64,000 nucleotides of DNA, from positions 1 through 64,000 of the forward strand of contig JAEUJW010000060.1 of the NCBI GenBank assembly GCA_016793465.1, written 5' to 3'. This document shows positions 12,169 to 20,538 of this stretch, one piece after another. The stretch is from Myxococcales bacterium. GTDB taxonomy: Bacteria; Myxococcota; Polyangia; Nannocystales; Nannocystaceae. Positions within the stretch are counted from its first letter, which is position 1, and each line of letters starts with the position of its first letter. A program made the translations under genes and the position numbers. The notes beneath the pieces are model-generated. The model was not told the origin of the DNA and ran no database searches. It saw only the letters and a program-made list of their open reading frames with translations.

Positions 12169-13149
12169 ATGACGACCGGGGCGGTGCAGGAGCCGACGAG
12201 CGCGCCGCGACCGGGCCGGTTCGCGCGCCTGCTCGACGCGCTGTGGGCCGGCGAGGAGGACGCGACGGCGCTCGGGCTGTGCCGGGTGGCGCTCGTCACG
12301 GTGTTCACGCTGAGCCTCTTGACCCACCTCGGCGCGGTCGGCGAGTACTTCTCCGACGAGTCGATGGTGGCCGGCGAGCACGCGCGGCAGGCGTTCAAGT
12401 CGCGCTGGTCGCTGTTCTTCTGGCTGCCCGATCCGACGTGGGTGCGCGCGCTGTTCGGGGTCGGGGTGGTGGCCCACCTGATGTGGCTGGTCGGGCTGTA
12501 CACGCGGGTCGCGGCGCTGGTGGCGGCGGCGATCTGGATCAGCATGGTCGGTCGCAACCCGCTGCTGTACTCGATGCCGGACCAGCTGCACACGTGCCTG
12601 CTGTTCCTGCTGGCGCTGATGCCGGCGGGCCGCGGGGTGAGCCTCGACGCGCGGTGGCGCGGCAAGGGCGGGGCGGTGCCGATCTGGTGCCGCCGCGTCC
12701 TGCAGCTGCAGATGGCGGTGGTCTACACGACGACGGGGCTGCTGAAGTCGGGCGTGACCTGGCAGCGCGAGGGCACGGCGATCTACTACGCGCTGGCGAA
12801 CCCGTACAACCGCCACTTCGAGGCGCCGCAGATCATGGCGGCGCTGCAGCCCTACGTGCTGCGGCCGATGACGTGGGCGGTGCTGATCTGGGAGGTCGCG
12901 TTCGGCGGGTTCGTGCTGGTGCTGTGGCTGCGCGAAATGACGGGGCGGCGCATGTTCCCGGACCTGCGCCGGTGGTTCCTCGGCTTCGGCGTGCTGATGC
13001 ACCTCGGGATCCAGGCGATGCTGTACGTGGCGTGGTTCACACCGCTCGCGCTGGCGTCGTACGCGGCCTTCCTGCGGCCGGCCGAGGCCCGGCGCCTGAT
13101 TGACCGCCTGCGGCGGCCCGGGCACCCTGCGGGTGGAGGGTCCCGATGA
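12169..13149 (+). CDS. HTTM domain membrane protein (vitamin K-dependent gamma-carboxylase-like)
   Basis: The 326-residue polytopic protein has about six to seven hydrophobic helices and motifs LGLCRVALVTVFTLSLLTHL, GLYTRVAAL and QLQMAVVYTTTGLLKSG.TW, typical of the HTTM family related to gamma-glutamyl carboxylase. Most bacterial HTTM proteins are uncharacterised; proposed roles are membrane redox or carboxylation chemistry. It begins 3 bp after the partner gene and ends in an ATGA overlap with the pirin gene. The four-gene block of protease, partner, HTTM and pirin is therefore translated as a coupled unit. The catalytic Lys of the eukaryotic enzyme was not identified with confidence. Confidence 0.82.
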   Translation: MTTGAVQEPTSAPRPGRFARLLDALWAGEEDATALGLCRVALVTVFTLSLLTHLGAVGEYFSDESMVAGEHARQAFKSRWSLFFWLPDPTWVRALFGVGVVAHLMWLVGLYTRVAALVAAAIWISMVGRNPLLYSMPDQLHTCLLFLLALMPAGRGVSLDARWRGKGGAVPIWCRRVLQLQMAVVYTTTGLLKSGVTWQREGTAIYYALANPYNRHFEAPQIMAALQPYVLRPMTWAVLIWEVAFGGFVLVLWLREMTGRRMFPDLRRWFLGFGVLMHLGIQAMLYVAWFTPLALASYAAFLRPAEARRLIDRLRRPGHPAGGGSR

Positions 13150-13844
13150 TCACGCTGCGCCCCGCCCAGGACCGCGGACACGCCGACCACGGCTGGCTCG
13201 AGAGCTACCATACGTTTTCGTTCGCCGACTATCGGGACCCGCGCTACATGGGCTTTCGCGGGCTGCGGGTGATTAACGAGGACCGCGTGAAGCCGGGCCG
13301 CGGGTTCGGGACCCACCCCCACGCCGACATGGAGATCCTGTCGTACGTGCTCGCCGGGGGGCTCGAGCACCGGGACTCGCTGGGCAACGGGTCGGTGATC
13401 TGGCCCGGCGACGTGCAGCGCATGTCGGCGGGGACCGGGGTGACGCACTCCGAGTTCAACCACTCGAAGACGGACCCGGTGCACTTCCTGCAGATCTGGC
13501 TGATCCCGGGGCGGAGGGGCGTCGAGCCGGGGTACGAGCAGAAGACGTTCGCGCCGGACGAGCGGCGCGGCAAGCTGCGCCTGGTCGCCTCGCCCGACGG
13601 CGCCGCGGGCAGCGTGACGATCCACGCCGACGCCCGCGTGTACGCGGGGCTGTTCGAACACGGCGAGGACGCGACGGTGCGGATCGCGGCCGGGCGCTAC
13701 GCGTGGGTGCAGGTGGCGCGCGGGCGCGTGATCGTCAACGGGCAGCAGCTCGCGGCGGGCGACGGGGCGGGCATCGTCGACGAGCAGACGATCCGCGTCG
13801 AGGGGGTCGCCGGCGCCGAGCTGCTGGTGTTCGACCTGGCGTGA
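13146..13844 (+). CDS. Pirin family bicupin
   Basis: The 232-residue product is a classic short pirin (YhaK-like). Iron ligands fall at H57 and H59 (THPHADMEIL) and H101 and E103 (GVTHSEFNH), close to the numbering in human pirin. Family members include quercetin dioxygenases and redox sensors. The start overlaps the HTTM stop (ATGA), so it is translationally coupled, and a role in redox or metal sensing for the membrane complex is possible but is inference. It has no signal peptide, unlike the pirin at 3885. Confidence 0.92.
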   Translation: MITLRPAQDRGHADHGWLESYHTFSFADYRDPRYMGFRGLRVINEDRVKPGRGFGTHPHADMEILSYVLAGGLEHRDSLGNGSVIWPGDVQRMSAGTGVTHSEFNHSKTDPVHFLQIWLIPGRRGVEPGYEQKTFAPDERRGKLRLVASPDGAAGSVTIHADARVYAGLFEHGEDATVRIAAGRYAWVQVARGRVIVNGQQLAAGDGAGIVDEQTIRVEGVAGAELLVFDLA

Positions 13845-13848
13845 TCCG

Positions 13849-13867
13849 ACTGTCCTCGGGGACAGGT
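13849..13867. repeat. Dispersed palindrome copy
   Basis: CTGTCC-TCGG-GGACAG with perfect 6-bp arms, 6 bp after the pirin stop. It may also act as a weak terminator. Confidence 0.6.
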
Positions 13868-13932
13868 CGTGGACCGACGCGCGACGCGGGCCGCGCTGTC
13901 AGGTGGGCGACCTCCCGGGGTAGATGAGGGGC

Positions 13933-14649
13933 ATGCGCAGGATCTCGATCCTCGTCGTGCTCGCCGTCCTGGTGGTCGTGGGGGTCTGCCTGCTGCCGGG
14001 ATGGGGCGGGCCCGGCGGCGTCGTGGTCGTGGAGCGGGGTGGTGCGGAGGCGGGGCGGGTCGAGGTCGCTAGAGCGGCGGGGCGGGGTGAGGCCGCGAGA
14101 GCGGCGGAGGAGCGGCGGGAGGCGCGGGCGCGGAGGATCCGTGAGGGGGCCGGGGAGCGGGCGGTGTTGCGCGAGCGGATCGCGGAGGCCGTGGCGGCGC
14201 GGGAGCGGGGGCCGCGGCGAGGTGGCGGAGCGGAGCGCGGGCAGGAGGAGGCGACGAGCGCGAAGAAGGTGAAGGCGACCGGGGAGGAGACAGACGGCGA
14301 CGAGGGGGCGGGGACGCGGCCGGCGATGGTCGATCGCAGCGGGAACCGCGGCTACCTGACGCAGGTGATGAGCCGCGAGCTGCTGCCGCTGGCCGACGAG
14401 TGCTTCGAGCTGGCGAGGGGGCGCGACCCGGAGCTGGCGGGCATGCTGGTGATCGATGTCGAGCTGCTCGGGGACGAGGAGCTCGGCGGGGTCGTCGAGG
14501 CGGCGGAGCCGGGGGAGGGCAACGAGATCAGGGACCGCGAGGTGATCGAGTGCGTGCGCGAGTCGCTGCTGGCGACGACGCTGCCGCCGCCGCCGCAGGG
14601 CGGACGTGACGCGTTCTCGCTGTCGCTGCGGCTCGAGGACGAAGGCTGA
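13933..14649 (+). CDS. AgmX/PglI C-terminal-domain-like protein
   Basis: The product has 238 residues from ATG 13933 (ATG 13924 would add three). An N-terminal hydrophobic helix (ISILVVLAVLVVVGVCLL) leads into a long Glu/Arg/Ala-rich, probably helical region (res 35-130) and then a C-terminal domain (about 140-238). That domain has YLTQVMSRELLPLADECFE...DPELAGMLVIDVELL and a final CVRESLLATTLPPPP...FSLSLRLE. This resembles the C-terminal domain of myxobacterial AgmX/PglI-type envelope proteins, related to TonB-like folds. It is probably anchored in the inner membrane facing the periplasm. Its role is unknown; some relatives affect gliding motility. The preceding spacer contains a dispersed palindrome. 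Confidence 0.72.
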   Translation: MRRISILVVLAVLVVVGVCLLPGWGGPGGVVVVERGGAEAGRVEVARAAGRGEAARAAEERREARARRIREGAGERAVLRERIAEAVAARERGPRRGGGAERGQEEATSAKKVKATGEETDGDEGAGTRPAMVDRSGNRGYLTQVMSRELLPLADECFELARGRDPELAGMLVIDVELLGDEELGGVVEAAEPGEGNEIRDREVIECVRESLLATTLPPPPQGGRDAFSLSLRLEDEG

Positions 14650-14745
14650 GCCCGGAGGTCCGGAACATCTGTCGTCGGTCGGTCGGGTCGTCGGAGGTGG
14701 GGCGGAGCTCGTCACGGCATGAGCGCGGAGCGCCGCGCGGCTCAC

Positions 14746-15237
14746 TTATCGAAGTCGGCGGAGCAGGCGGTGCAGCAGGGTGAGGGTGGCTTCGGGGATC
14801 GCAGGGAGGTCGCGGCGCCGCTCGAGCTGATCGGCGCGGAGCCGGCGGACGATCATGCGGGCGGCGGTCGGGTCGAGGCCGCCGGCGACGGCGGCGGCCT
14901 CGAGGCGGTCGAACACCGTCGGGTCGTCGGCGAGGCGGGCCCGCAGGTCGCGCGCGAGGCGGCGCAGGCGGCGGTGCTGGAGGAGGACGCCGAGGGGGGT
15001 GTCGGGATGTTTACGCCACTGGCCGCGCGGGGCAGGGACCGGGAGGCCGGCGTCCTCGGCGTCGTCCTGGCCCGACTCGAGGGCGCGGCGCAGGGCCTGA
15101 CGCGCGAGCCGGCTGCGCCAGCGCTTGCGCAGACGGATGGCCCGGCGCGAGCTCTTGTCGTTCTCGCCGTAGGTGTTGCGACGGTCGCGGGCGAGGCTCG
15201 CGGCCTTCTTGTCCTGGGGGGTCCGCACGCGGCGCAT
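14746..15237 (-). CDS. Conserved basic hypothetical protein
   Basis: This 163-residue, strongly basic protein starts RRVRTPQDKKAASLARDRRN with TYGENDKSSR following. I recall this N-terminal block from unannotated proteins in several phyla, which suggests real conservation. The rest is helical, Arg/Leu-rich and without known catalytic residues, membrane segments or signal peptide. The charge suggests nucleic-acid or ribosome binding, which is inference. A minus-strand TACACT lies 11 nt upstream of the start (15249-15254). It converges with the gene ending at 14649. Confidence 0.65.
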   Translation of the reverse strand: MRRVRTPQDKKAASLARDRRNTYGENDKSSRRAIRLRKRWRSRLARQALRRALESGQDDAEDAGLPVPAPRGQWRKHPDTPLGVLLQHRRLRRLARDLRARLADDPTVFDRLEAAAVAGGLDPTAARMIVRRLRADQLERRRDLPAIPEATLTLLHRLLRRLR

Positions 15238-15256
15238 GACGACCCGGCAGTGTATC

Positions 15257-15299
15257 CGCTTTTAAAGCGTGAGCGCCGCCCCGACTCGCGGGGCGGCGC
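15257..15299 (-). terminator. Palindrome plus strong GC hairpin after the anchor-L lipoprotein gene
   Basis: GCGCCGCCCCG (15273-15283) pairs perfectly with CGGGGCGGCGC (15289-15299), an 11-bp stem with a 5-nt loop. Next to it is CGCTTTTAAAGCG (15257-15269), a separate palindrome. Together they fit a terminator for the minus-strand lipoprotein gene, although the T-run is only four long and is part of the palindrome. Confidence 0.45.
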
Positions 15300-15322
15300 G
15301 CGGTCACGCGAGCGCGCTCAGG

Positions 15323-16750
15323 TCACTGTGGGTCGATGCCGCACGACATGACCTCGTTGGGGACGCAGCCCTCGCAGTCCCACTGGAAGTTGTCGATGAT
15401 GGCGGTGGTGTCGAAGCTCGAGTCGCCCATGTCGAAGATGCCGAACGACAGCAGGAAGGTCTCGCCGGGCTTGATGCCGCCGGTGGCCTTGTACCAGCTG
15501 GTCGCGCCGCCGTCGTCGATGTAGCCGGTGCCCTGGAGGTGGGGGTCGGCGCCGTTGCACTGCGGGTCGAAGAAGTCGCACTCGCCCTGGAAGTCGATGG
15601 GCCACAGGGCGGTGACCGTCAGCGGCTGGCCGTTGATGAATGTGACGTTGCCGGTGTAGTCGTCGGAGACCTGCCAGACCACGAAGATGTCGTTGAACTG
15701 GGAGTCGACGTACTCGGGGAACTCGGCCGAGAAGTAGGCGAAGTCGAAGGTGTAGCCGTTGGCGTCGACCATGTCGCCGTTGGCCAGGGCCGGGGCGGTG
15801 AGCTCGAAGTGGAACCACATCTTGTCCTCGGCGTCGCCGAAGCCGAGGTCCCACTGGTCGAGGATGGTGTTCGAGCAGTCCTTGACGCCGTCGCAGTTGG
15901 TGTAGCCCATGGGGTCGGGGCTGCCGTGCTCGGGGCTCATGGGCGGGGGCATGTCGTCGTCGTCCCACGGGGAGCCGAAGCCGCTGTCGTTGTACACGTC
16001 GCTGTCGGCGATGGTGATGTTGCCGTCGCCGTCGGCCGGGTCGAGGGTGCCGGAGCTGATGAGCAGGAACTTGCCGCCCTCGCGCGGGCTCCAGAACGGC
16101 TTTTGCGTCTGCGGGTCGATGTAGCTGCCGTACGAGGTGGCGACGGCCCAGGCGAACTCGCCATCGACCGGCGGGGGGGCCTGGAAGTCGAGGTTGGCGA
16201 CCGAGATCGCGTTGACGTTGTTCTGCCAGTTGCCGCCGAGCGAGGTGCAGTTGAGGCCCATGGCGTGGAGGGCGTCGTCGCTGTCCTCGTCGCAGGGGAC
16301 GTGCTGGGCGATCAGCGGGCAGTCGGCCGGGTCGCTGGTGGTGGTGTCGGTGGTCTCGCCGGTGTCGCCGGTGCTGGTGTCGCCGGTGTCGCCGGTGCTG
16401 GTGTCGCCGGTGTCGCCGGTCGACGAGGTGCCCGAGGGGTCGGTCGAGGAGCTGGTGCTCGGGTCGGTGCTCGGGCCGGTGGTGCTCGAGGTGCTGACGT
16501 CGGTGGTCAGGACCTCGCCGGTGGTCGTGCTGGTGGCGGCCTCGGTCATCGAGCCGCCGATGCCGGTGGTGTCGTCGGGGCCGCTGGTCGGGTTGGCGCC
16601 GTTGCCGGACGACTCGGCCGACTCGCCGGTGGTGAAGCCGTTGCTCTCGCTGGCGGTCACGCCGTCGGTGAGGTTGGCGTCGTCGCCGCAGGCGATGAGG
16701 AGGTGCGCGCCCAGGCCGGCGCCGATCCAACAGAGAAGGTTACGCTGCAT
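15323..16750 (-). CDS. Lipoprotein with choice-of-anchor-L-type domain
   Basis: The 475-residue product has a signal peptide with lipobox L-I-A-C (about res 20). A long Ser/Thr/Gly linker (about 25-130) includes four near-identical TGDT(S/T)-type units. A beta-rich domain then carries YTFDFAYFSAEFPEYVDSQF with NDIFVVW following, and FGIFDMGDSSFDTTAIIDN, matching the choice-of-anchor L domain (DFxFxSxEYPEF...QFND and D.GDS.FDT..IID). These domains occur in surface proteins with varied anchors; here the anchor is the lipid. Cys pairs (DCEGCVPNEVMSCG) close the domain. The ATG at 16750 is preceded by GGGAG, a usable ribosome-binding site. Confidence 0.82.
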   Translation of the reverse strand: MQRNLLCWIGAGLGAHLLIACGDDANLTDGVTASESNGFTTGESAESSGNGANPTSGPDDTTGIGGSMTEAATSTTTGEVLTTDVSTSSTTGPSTDPSTSSSTDPSGTSSTGDTGDTSTGDTGDTSTGDTGETTDTTTSDPADCPLIAQHVPCDEDSDDALHAMGLNCTSLGGNWQNNVNAISVANLDFQAPPPVDGEFAWAVATSYGSYIDPQTQKPFWSPREGGKFLLISSGTLDPADGDGNITIADSDVYNDSGFGSPWDDDDMPPPMSPEHGSPDPMGYTNCDGVKDCSNTILDQWDLGFGDAEDKMWFHFELTAPALANGDMVDANGYTFDFAYFSAEFPEYVDSQFNDIFVVWQVSDDYTGNVTFINGQPLTVTALWPIDFQGECDFFDPQCNGADPHLQGTGYIDDGGATSWYKATGGIKPGETFLLSFGIFDMGDSSFDTTAIIDNFQWDCEGCVPNEVMSCGIDPQ

Positions 16751-16842
16751 CGTCAAGGTCTCCCGTCGAAGATGAAAGGTGAGGGAACCACGCGATACCA
16801 GAAAGCCGGGGCGGCTGGCCACGGTCGACATCGCGCGGCGAG

Positions 16843-16860
16843 CTGTCCGATCGGCCAGGT
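16843..16860. repeat. Dispersed palindrome copy at a stop codon
   Basis: CTGTCC-GATC-GGCCAGGT. Its last base (16860) is the third base of the TGA stop codon (16862-16860, minus strand) of the ligase/acyltransferase gene. Confidence 0.55.
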
Positions 16861-19706
16861 CAGCCGTCGACGCCGGCGAGACCGGCGACCATGACGGCGT
16901 GCAGCCGCGGCTCGCCGAGGCGCGCTGCGATGGCGTCGGCGGCGTGGTCACGCAGGCGGACGATGTCCGCGAGTGCGGCGCCGTCGGGGCGGAGCGGGCG
17001 CAGGACCTCGATCTCGACGGCGGCGTGGCGGGGCAGCACGGTGCCGTCCCGCAGGGCCGCGCGCGTGCCGCGGAGCACGACCGGGACCACGGGCACGGCG
17101 CACTCGGCGGCCAGGCGGAAGGCCCCGAGCTTGAACGGGCGCAGGCCGGCCTCGTGGGTGAACGTGCCCTCGGGGAACAGCACCAGCGGCTGGCCGTCGC
17201 GCAGGCGGGCCGCGAGGTCGCCGAGGCCGGCGAGCGAGCGCTCGGCCGACCGGCGGTCGATGAGCACGTGGTCGCAGCGACGCATGAGCCGGCCGAGCAC
17301 GGGCACGCGCTCCATCTCCCCCTTGATGACGAAGCGGGCCTCGGACGGCAGGGCGGTCAGCAGGGCGACGGCGTCGAGGTAGCTGGCGTGGTTGGCGACG
17401 ATCACACATGGCCCTTCGGGCAGGTGCTCGCGGCCCACGACGGTCGGGGCGAGGCCGGCGGCGCGCAGGCCCGCGCGGGCGATGCGGACGCTGGTGCGGC
17501 GCAGCGGGGCGCCGTCGGCGATCAGCGGCGAGGCCGCGATCGCGGCGCCGACGATCGACGCGAACACGCCGGCGGCCCAGGTGCCGTAGGCGACCTCGCC
17601 GGCGCGGCGGGCCGCGTCGGCGGCGCGGCGCGGCAGGCCGCGGACGATCAGGCCGGCGGCCTGGCGGTAGACCGAGCCGTGCGACTTGCCGAGCGCGTCG
17701 TGGAGGTAGAGCTCGCGCGTCTCGCTGCGGCGGATCTTGCCGCTCGAGGTCTTGGGCACCGCGCCGGGGCGGGTCAGCACCACGCGGTCGGGCGGGACGC
17801 CGACGGCGGCGGCGATGGCCTCGCCGATCGCGCGGGTCAGCTGCTCGCGCAGCTCGGGGCGCTGCTCCTTGGTCTCGGCGACGACGACGATGCTCTCGGT
17901 GCCGGCGTGCTCGTCGCGCAGGGCGAAGGCGGCGACGCAGCCCTGGCGCACGCCGGCGACGGCGCCGGCGGCGGCCTCGATCTCGTGGGGGTAGTAGTTG
18001 CGGCCGCCTTTGATTATTAAATCTTTGACGCGGCCGGTGATGAACACCTCGCCGTCGACGAGGTACGCGAGGTCGCCGGTGTCGTTCCAGCCGTCGGCCT
18101 GCTTGACGCGGGCGGTGGCCTCGGGGTTGCGGTAGTAGCCCTTGAAGGCGGACGGCCCGCGGAACTGCAGCGAGCCCTGGCGGCGGTCGGGCAGCGGGCG
18201 GCCGTCCTTGTCGACCACGCGGATCTCGTGCAGCGGGACGGCGGAGCCGCAGCCGACGAACGCGAGGCAGTCGGAGCTGTCCGAGGGGACAGGTTCAGCG
18301 CGGCCCGAGCGTTCGAACGTCTTGCGGTCGATGCGGTCGACGCGGGGGCGGCGCAGCACCGGCGGGAAGGTCACGGCGACCATGTTCTCGGCCAGGCCGT
18401 AGGCGCAGAACAGGGCCTCGGGGCGCAGGCCGGCGGGCGCGAGGTGGGCGGCGAAGCGGTCGAGCGTGTGCGGGAGGATCGGCTCGCTGCCGTTGAGCAG
18501 GGCGCGCGCGCACGAGAGGTCGAGGCCGGCGACCTGCTCGGGGGTGATGCGGCGGACGCACAGGTCGAAGGCGAAGTTCGGCGAGACCGAGATGGTGCCG
18601 CGGTAGCGCGACAGGGCCTCGAGCCAGCGCTCGGGCCGCGACAGGAAGGTGACCGGCGACATCAGCACGGTCGGGTTGCCGAAGTAGAAGCTCATGAGCC
18701 AGCCGCCGATGAGGCCCATGTCGTGGTAGAGCGGGAGCCAGCTGACCATGACGTCGTCGCCGGTCAGCTGGCAGGCGGCCGCGGCGGCTCGGATGTTGGC
18801 GAGCACGTTGGCCTGGGTGAGCTCGACGCCCTTGGGGTCGCCGGTGCTGCCGCTGGTGTACTGCAGGAGGGCGGTGTCGTCGCGCGTGACCTCGGCGGAG
18901 ATCCACGAGGGCGGGGCCTCGCCGGCGAGGATGGCGTCGACCGAGGCGACGTGGCGCAGCACGGCGACCTGGTCGCGGATCATGTCGGCGACGCGGGCGG
19001 CGCGGTCGAAGGTCAGCAGCACCTCGGTGCCGGCGTTGTCCAAGATCTTGGCCTCGCGGGCGATGTACTCGGCGATGCGATCGAGGCGGAACGGCGGGTA
19101 GAGCGGCACGGGCACGCCGCCGGCGAGCATGGCCCCGAGGAAGCTGGCGAAGTAGCCGCGGCCGGTCGGCAGCATGATGGCGACGGTGCCGCCGGGCTTC
19201 AGGCCCATGCCGCGCAGGGCGGCGGCCACGGCCCCGGCCTCGCGGCGCAGCTCGCCGTAGGTGATCGGGTCCTCGCGGCCGTCCTCGCGCAGCAGGAGGA
19301 TGTGCGTGCGGTCGGGCTGCTCCTGCGCGTGGTACTCGAGCACCTCGACGAGCGTCGCGGCGCGCGCCGGCGGCGGGGCGGGCGGGGACTGCGGGAGGGT
19401 GGCGGGGCCGCGCGGGGCCGACTCGGCGGGGCTGTCCGAAGCGGCGGGTGTGCCGAGGGCGGCCTCGACCAACTTCAATAATTGGCGCGGGGTCTCGACG
19501 ACGCTGATCGCCTCTTCGGGGAGCTTGAGGTTGAAGCGGGCCTCGACGCGGCCGAGCAGCTCGACCCGCTCGAGGCTGCCGAGGCCGAGCTCGCGCTCGA
19601 GGTTGGCGTCGAGGCCGAGGTTGCCGAGGCCGCGGCCGTCGCCGACGGTGGCGATGAGGTCGCGGAGGATCTCGAGCAGGGTCGCGGCGACGTCGGGGGT
19701 CGACAT
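16860..19706 (-). CDS. Fused acyl carrier - acyl-AMP ligase - 1-acylglycerophosphate acyltransferase
   Basis: The 948-residue protein has three parts. Residues 1-85 form an acyl-carrier domain with the phosphopantetheine serine in LGLGSLERVEL (S44). Residues 120-680 form an adenylate-forming ligase with YTSGSTGDPKG (283-293), NDTGDLAY and the catalytic-lysine motif PKTSSGKIRR (K657), most like long-chain fatty acyl-AMP ligases. Residues 745-945 form a PlsC-type acyltransferase with NHASYLD (772-778) and FPEGT (844-848). The chain could activate a fatty acid, load it on its own carrier and transfer it to a lysophospholipid. A dispersed palindrome encodes the PVPSDSSD insert (472-479). Start ATG 19706 fits a TACCCT hexamer 7 nt upstream. 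Confidence 0.9.
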   Translation of the reverse strand: MSTPDVAATLLEILRDLIATVGDGRGLGNLGLDANLERELGLGSLERVELLGRVEARFNLKLPEEAISVVETPRQLLKLVEAALGTPAASDSPAESAPRGPATLPQSPPAPPPARAATLVEVLEYHAQEQPDRTHILLLREDGREDPITYGELRREAGAVAAALRGMGLKPGGTVAIMLPTGRGYFASFLGAMLAGGVPVPLYPPFRLDRIAEYIAREAKILDNAGTEVLLTFDRAARVADMIRDQVAVLRHVASVDAILAGEAPPSWISAEVTRDDTALLQYTSGSTGDPKGVELTQANVLANIRAAAAACQLTGDDVMVSWLPLYHDMGLIGGWLMSFYFGNPTVLMSPVTFLSRPERWLEALSRYRGTISVSPNFAFDLCVRRITPEQVAGLDLSCARALLNGSEPILPHTLDRFAAHLAPAGLRPEALFCAYGLAENMVAVTFPPVLRRPRVDRIDRKTFERSGRAEPVPSDSSDCLAFVGCGSAVPLHEIRVVDKDGRPLPDRRQGSLQFRGPSAFKGYYRNPEATARVKQADGWNDTGDLAYLVDGEVFITGRVKDLIIKGGRNYYPHEIEAAAGAVAGVRQGCVAAFALRDEHAGTESIVVVAETKEQRPELREQLTRAIGEAIAAAVGVPPDRVVLTRPGAVPKTSSGKIRRSETRELYLHDALGKSHGSVYRQAAGLIVRGLPRRAADAARRAGEVAYGTWAAGVFASIVGAAIAASPLIADGAPLRRTSVRIARAGLRAAGLAPTVVGREHLPEGPCVIVANHASYLDAVALLTALPSEARFVIKGEMERVPVLGRLMRRCDHVLIDRRSAERSLAGLGDLAARLRDGQPLVLFPEGTFTHEAGLRPFKLGAFRLAAECAVPVVPVVLRGTRAALRDGTVLPRHAAVEIEVLRPLRPDGAALADIVRLRDHAADAIAARLGEPRLHAVMVAGLAGVDG
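18277..18294. repeat. Dispersed palindrome copy inside a coding region
   Basis: CTGTCC-GAGG-GGACAGGT lies in frame in the ligase gene and encodes residues around PVPSDSSD, between the adenylation core and its C-terminal subdomain. Confidence 0.6.
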
Positions 19707-19713
19707 GGGCGCG

Positions 19714-19719
19714 AGGGTA
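19714..19719 (-). promoter_or_regulatory. -10 element of likely leaderless promoter (ligase fusion)
   Basis: TACCCT on the minus strand, 7 nt before ATG 19706. Confidence 0.45.
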
Positions 19720-19794
19720 CGGCGCGCGCGCCAGCGTGGCCACACGCGGGGGGCCGCGACGAACGCCCCACGCGGGCGGCGGCGTGTGAGGCTG

Positions 19795-20538
19795 CTATCG
19801 CCGGGCGCGGCGGGCGGGCGAGCGGGGCGCGGCGCGTGCCGGTCTTGCGGGGGCGGACGGCGGCGGCGGTGCGGGCGGTGTGGCGGGCGCGGCGGGGTCG
19901 GGGGCGACGAACATGTGGTGGAGCACGAGGCGGCCGGCGGGGGGCTGGCGGCGGTGATGCGTCTCGCGCACGCGGCGATCGTCGGGGCGGTGGGCGGAGC
20001 TGCGGAAGTCGGGCGGGCCGGACATGCCGAGGCGCTCGCGCAGGCGGGCGATGTTGCGTTCGACGCCGGAGATCGCCGCGTCGAGCGAGCCGTCGAGCAC
20101 GTAGCCCAGCATGCCGCCGTGCTCGACCTCGCCGGCGTACTGGCCGTCGACGAACCGCTGCATGCCGCGCGACACGTACTCGGCGTGGTAGGGGCGGGTC
20201 TCGCCGGCGTGGCCGGGGTTGAGGCGCTTGCACTCGAGGCAGAAGTAGACCTCGTCGGAGGGGACCCACGGCATGAACAGGATGTCGGTGCGGCCGCACT
20301 CGGAGCCGGACGCGGGGTCGAGCAGCACGACCTGCGAGCGGATGTGGAACGGGTAGCGCTCGCGGTCGGGGCTGCGCTGGAGGGCGGCGCACAGGCGGCC
20401 GGTGATGGTGTCCTCCCACTCGTCGCAGGCGGGGCGCGGCAGGCGGGCCCAGGTGGTGAGCACGAGCTCGAGGATGACGGGGACCTGGGCGGCGAGCAGG
20501 TCGTTCCAGGCGTCGGTGGCGCCGTGGAGCTCGGTCAC
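19795..20538 (-). CDS. PD-(D/E)XK nuclease-like protein coupled to DNA methylase
   Basis: The 247-residue product starts at GTG 20538, overlapping the methylase stop (GTGA). Residues about 40-110 show the PD-(D/E)XK arrangement: an early helix glutamate (EWEDTITGRL), an aspartate on a strand (GRTDILF) and E-x-K on the next strand (FCLECKRLN). A YxxxGMxxFxxGxY segment and MLGYVLDG follow. The last 60 residues are Arg/Pro/Ala-rich and look disordered. Coupling to an N6-adenine methylase suggests the cleaving or regulatory partner of a restriction-like defence unit. No experimental relative is recognised, and nuclease activity is inferred only from the motif. Confidence 0.68.
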   Translation of the reverse strand: MTELHGATDAWNDLLAAQVPVILELVLTTWARLPRPACDEWEDTITGRLCAALQRSPDRERYPFHIRSQVVLLDPASGSECGRTDILFMPWVPSDEVYFCLECKRLNPGHAGETRPYHAEYVSRGMQRFVDGQYAGEVEHGGMLGYVLDGSLDAAISGVERNIARLRERLGMSGPPDFRSSAHRPDDRRVRETHHRRQPPAGRLVLHHMFVAPDPAAPATPPAPPPPSAPARPARAAPRSPARRARR

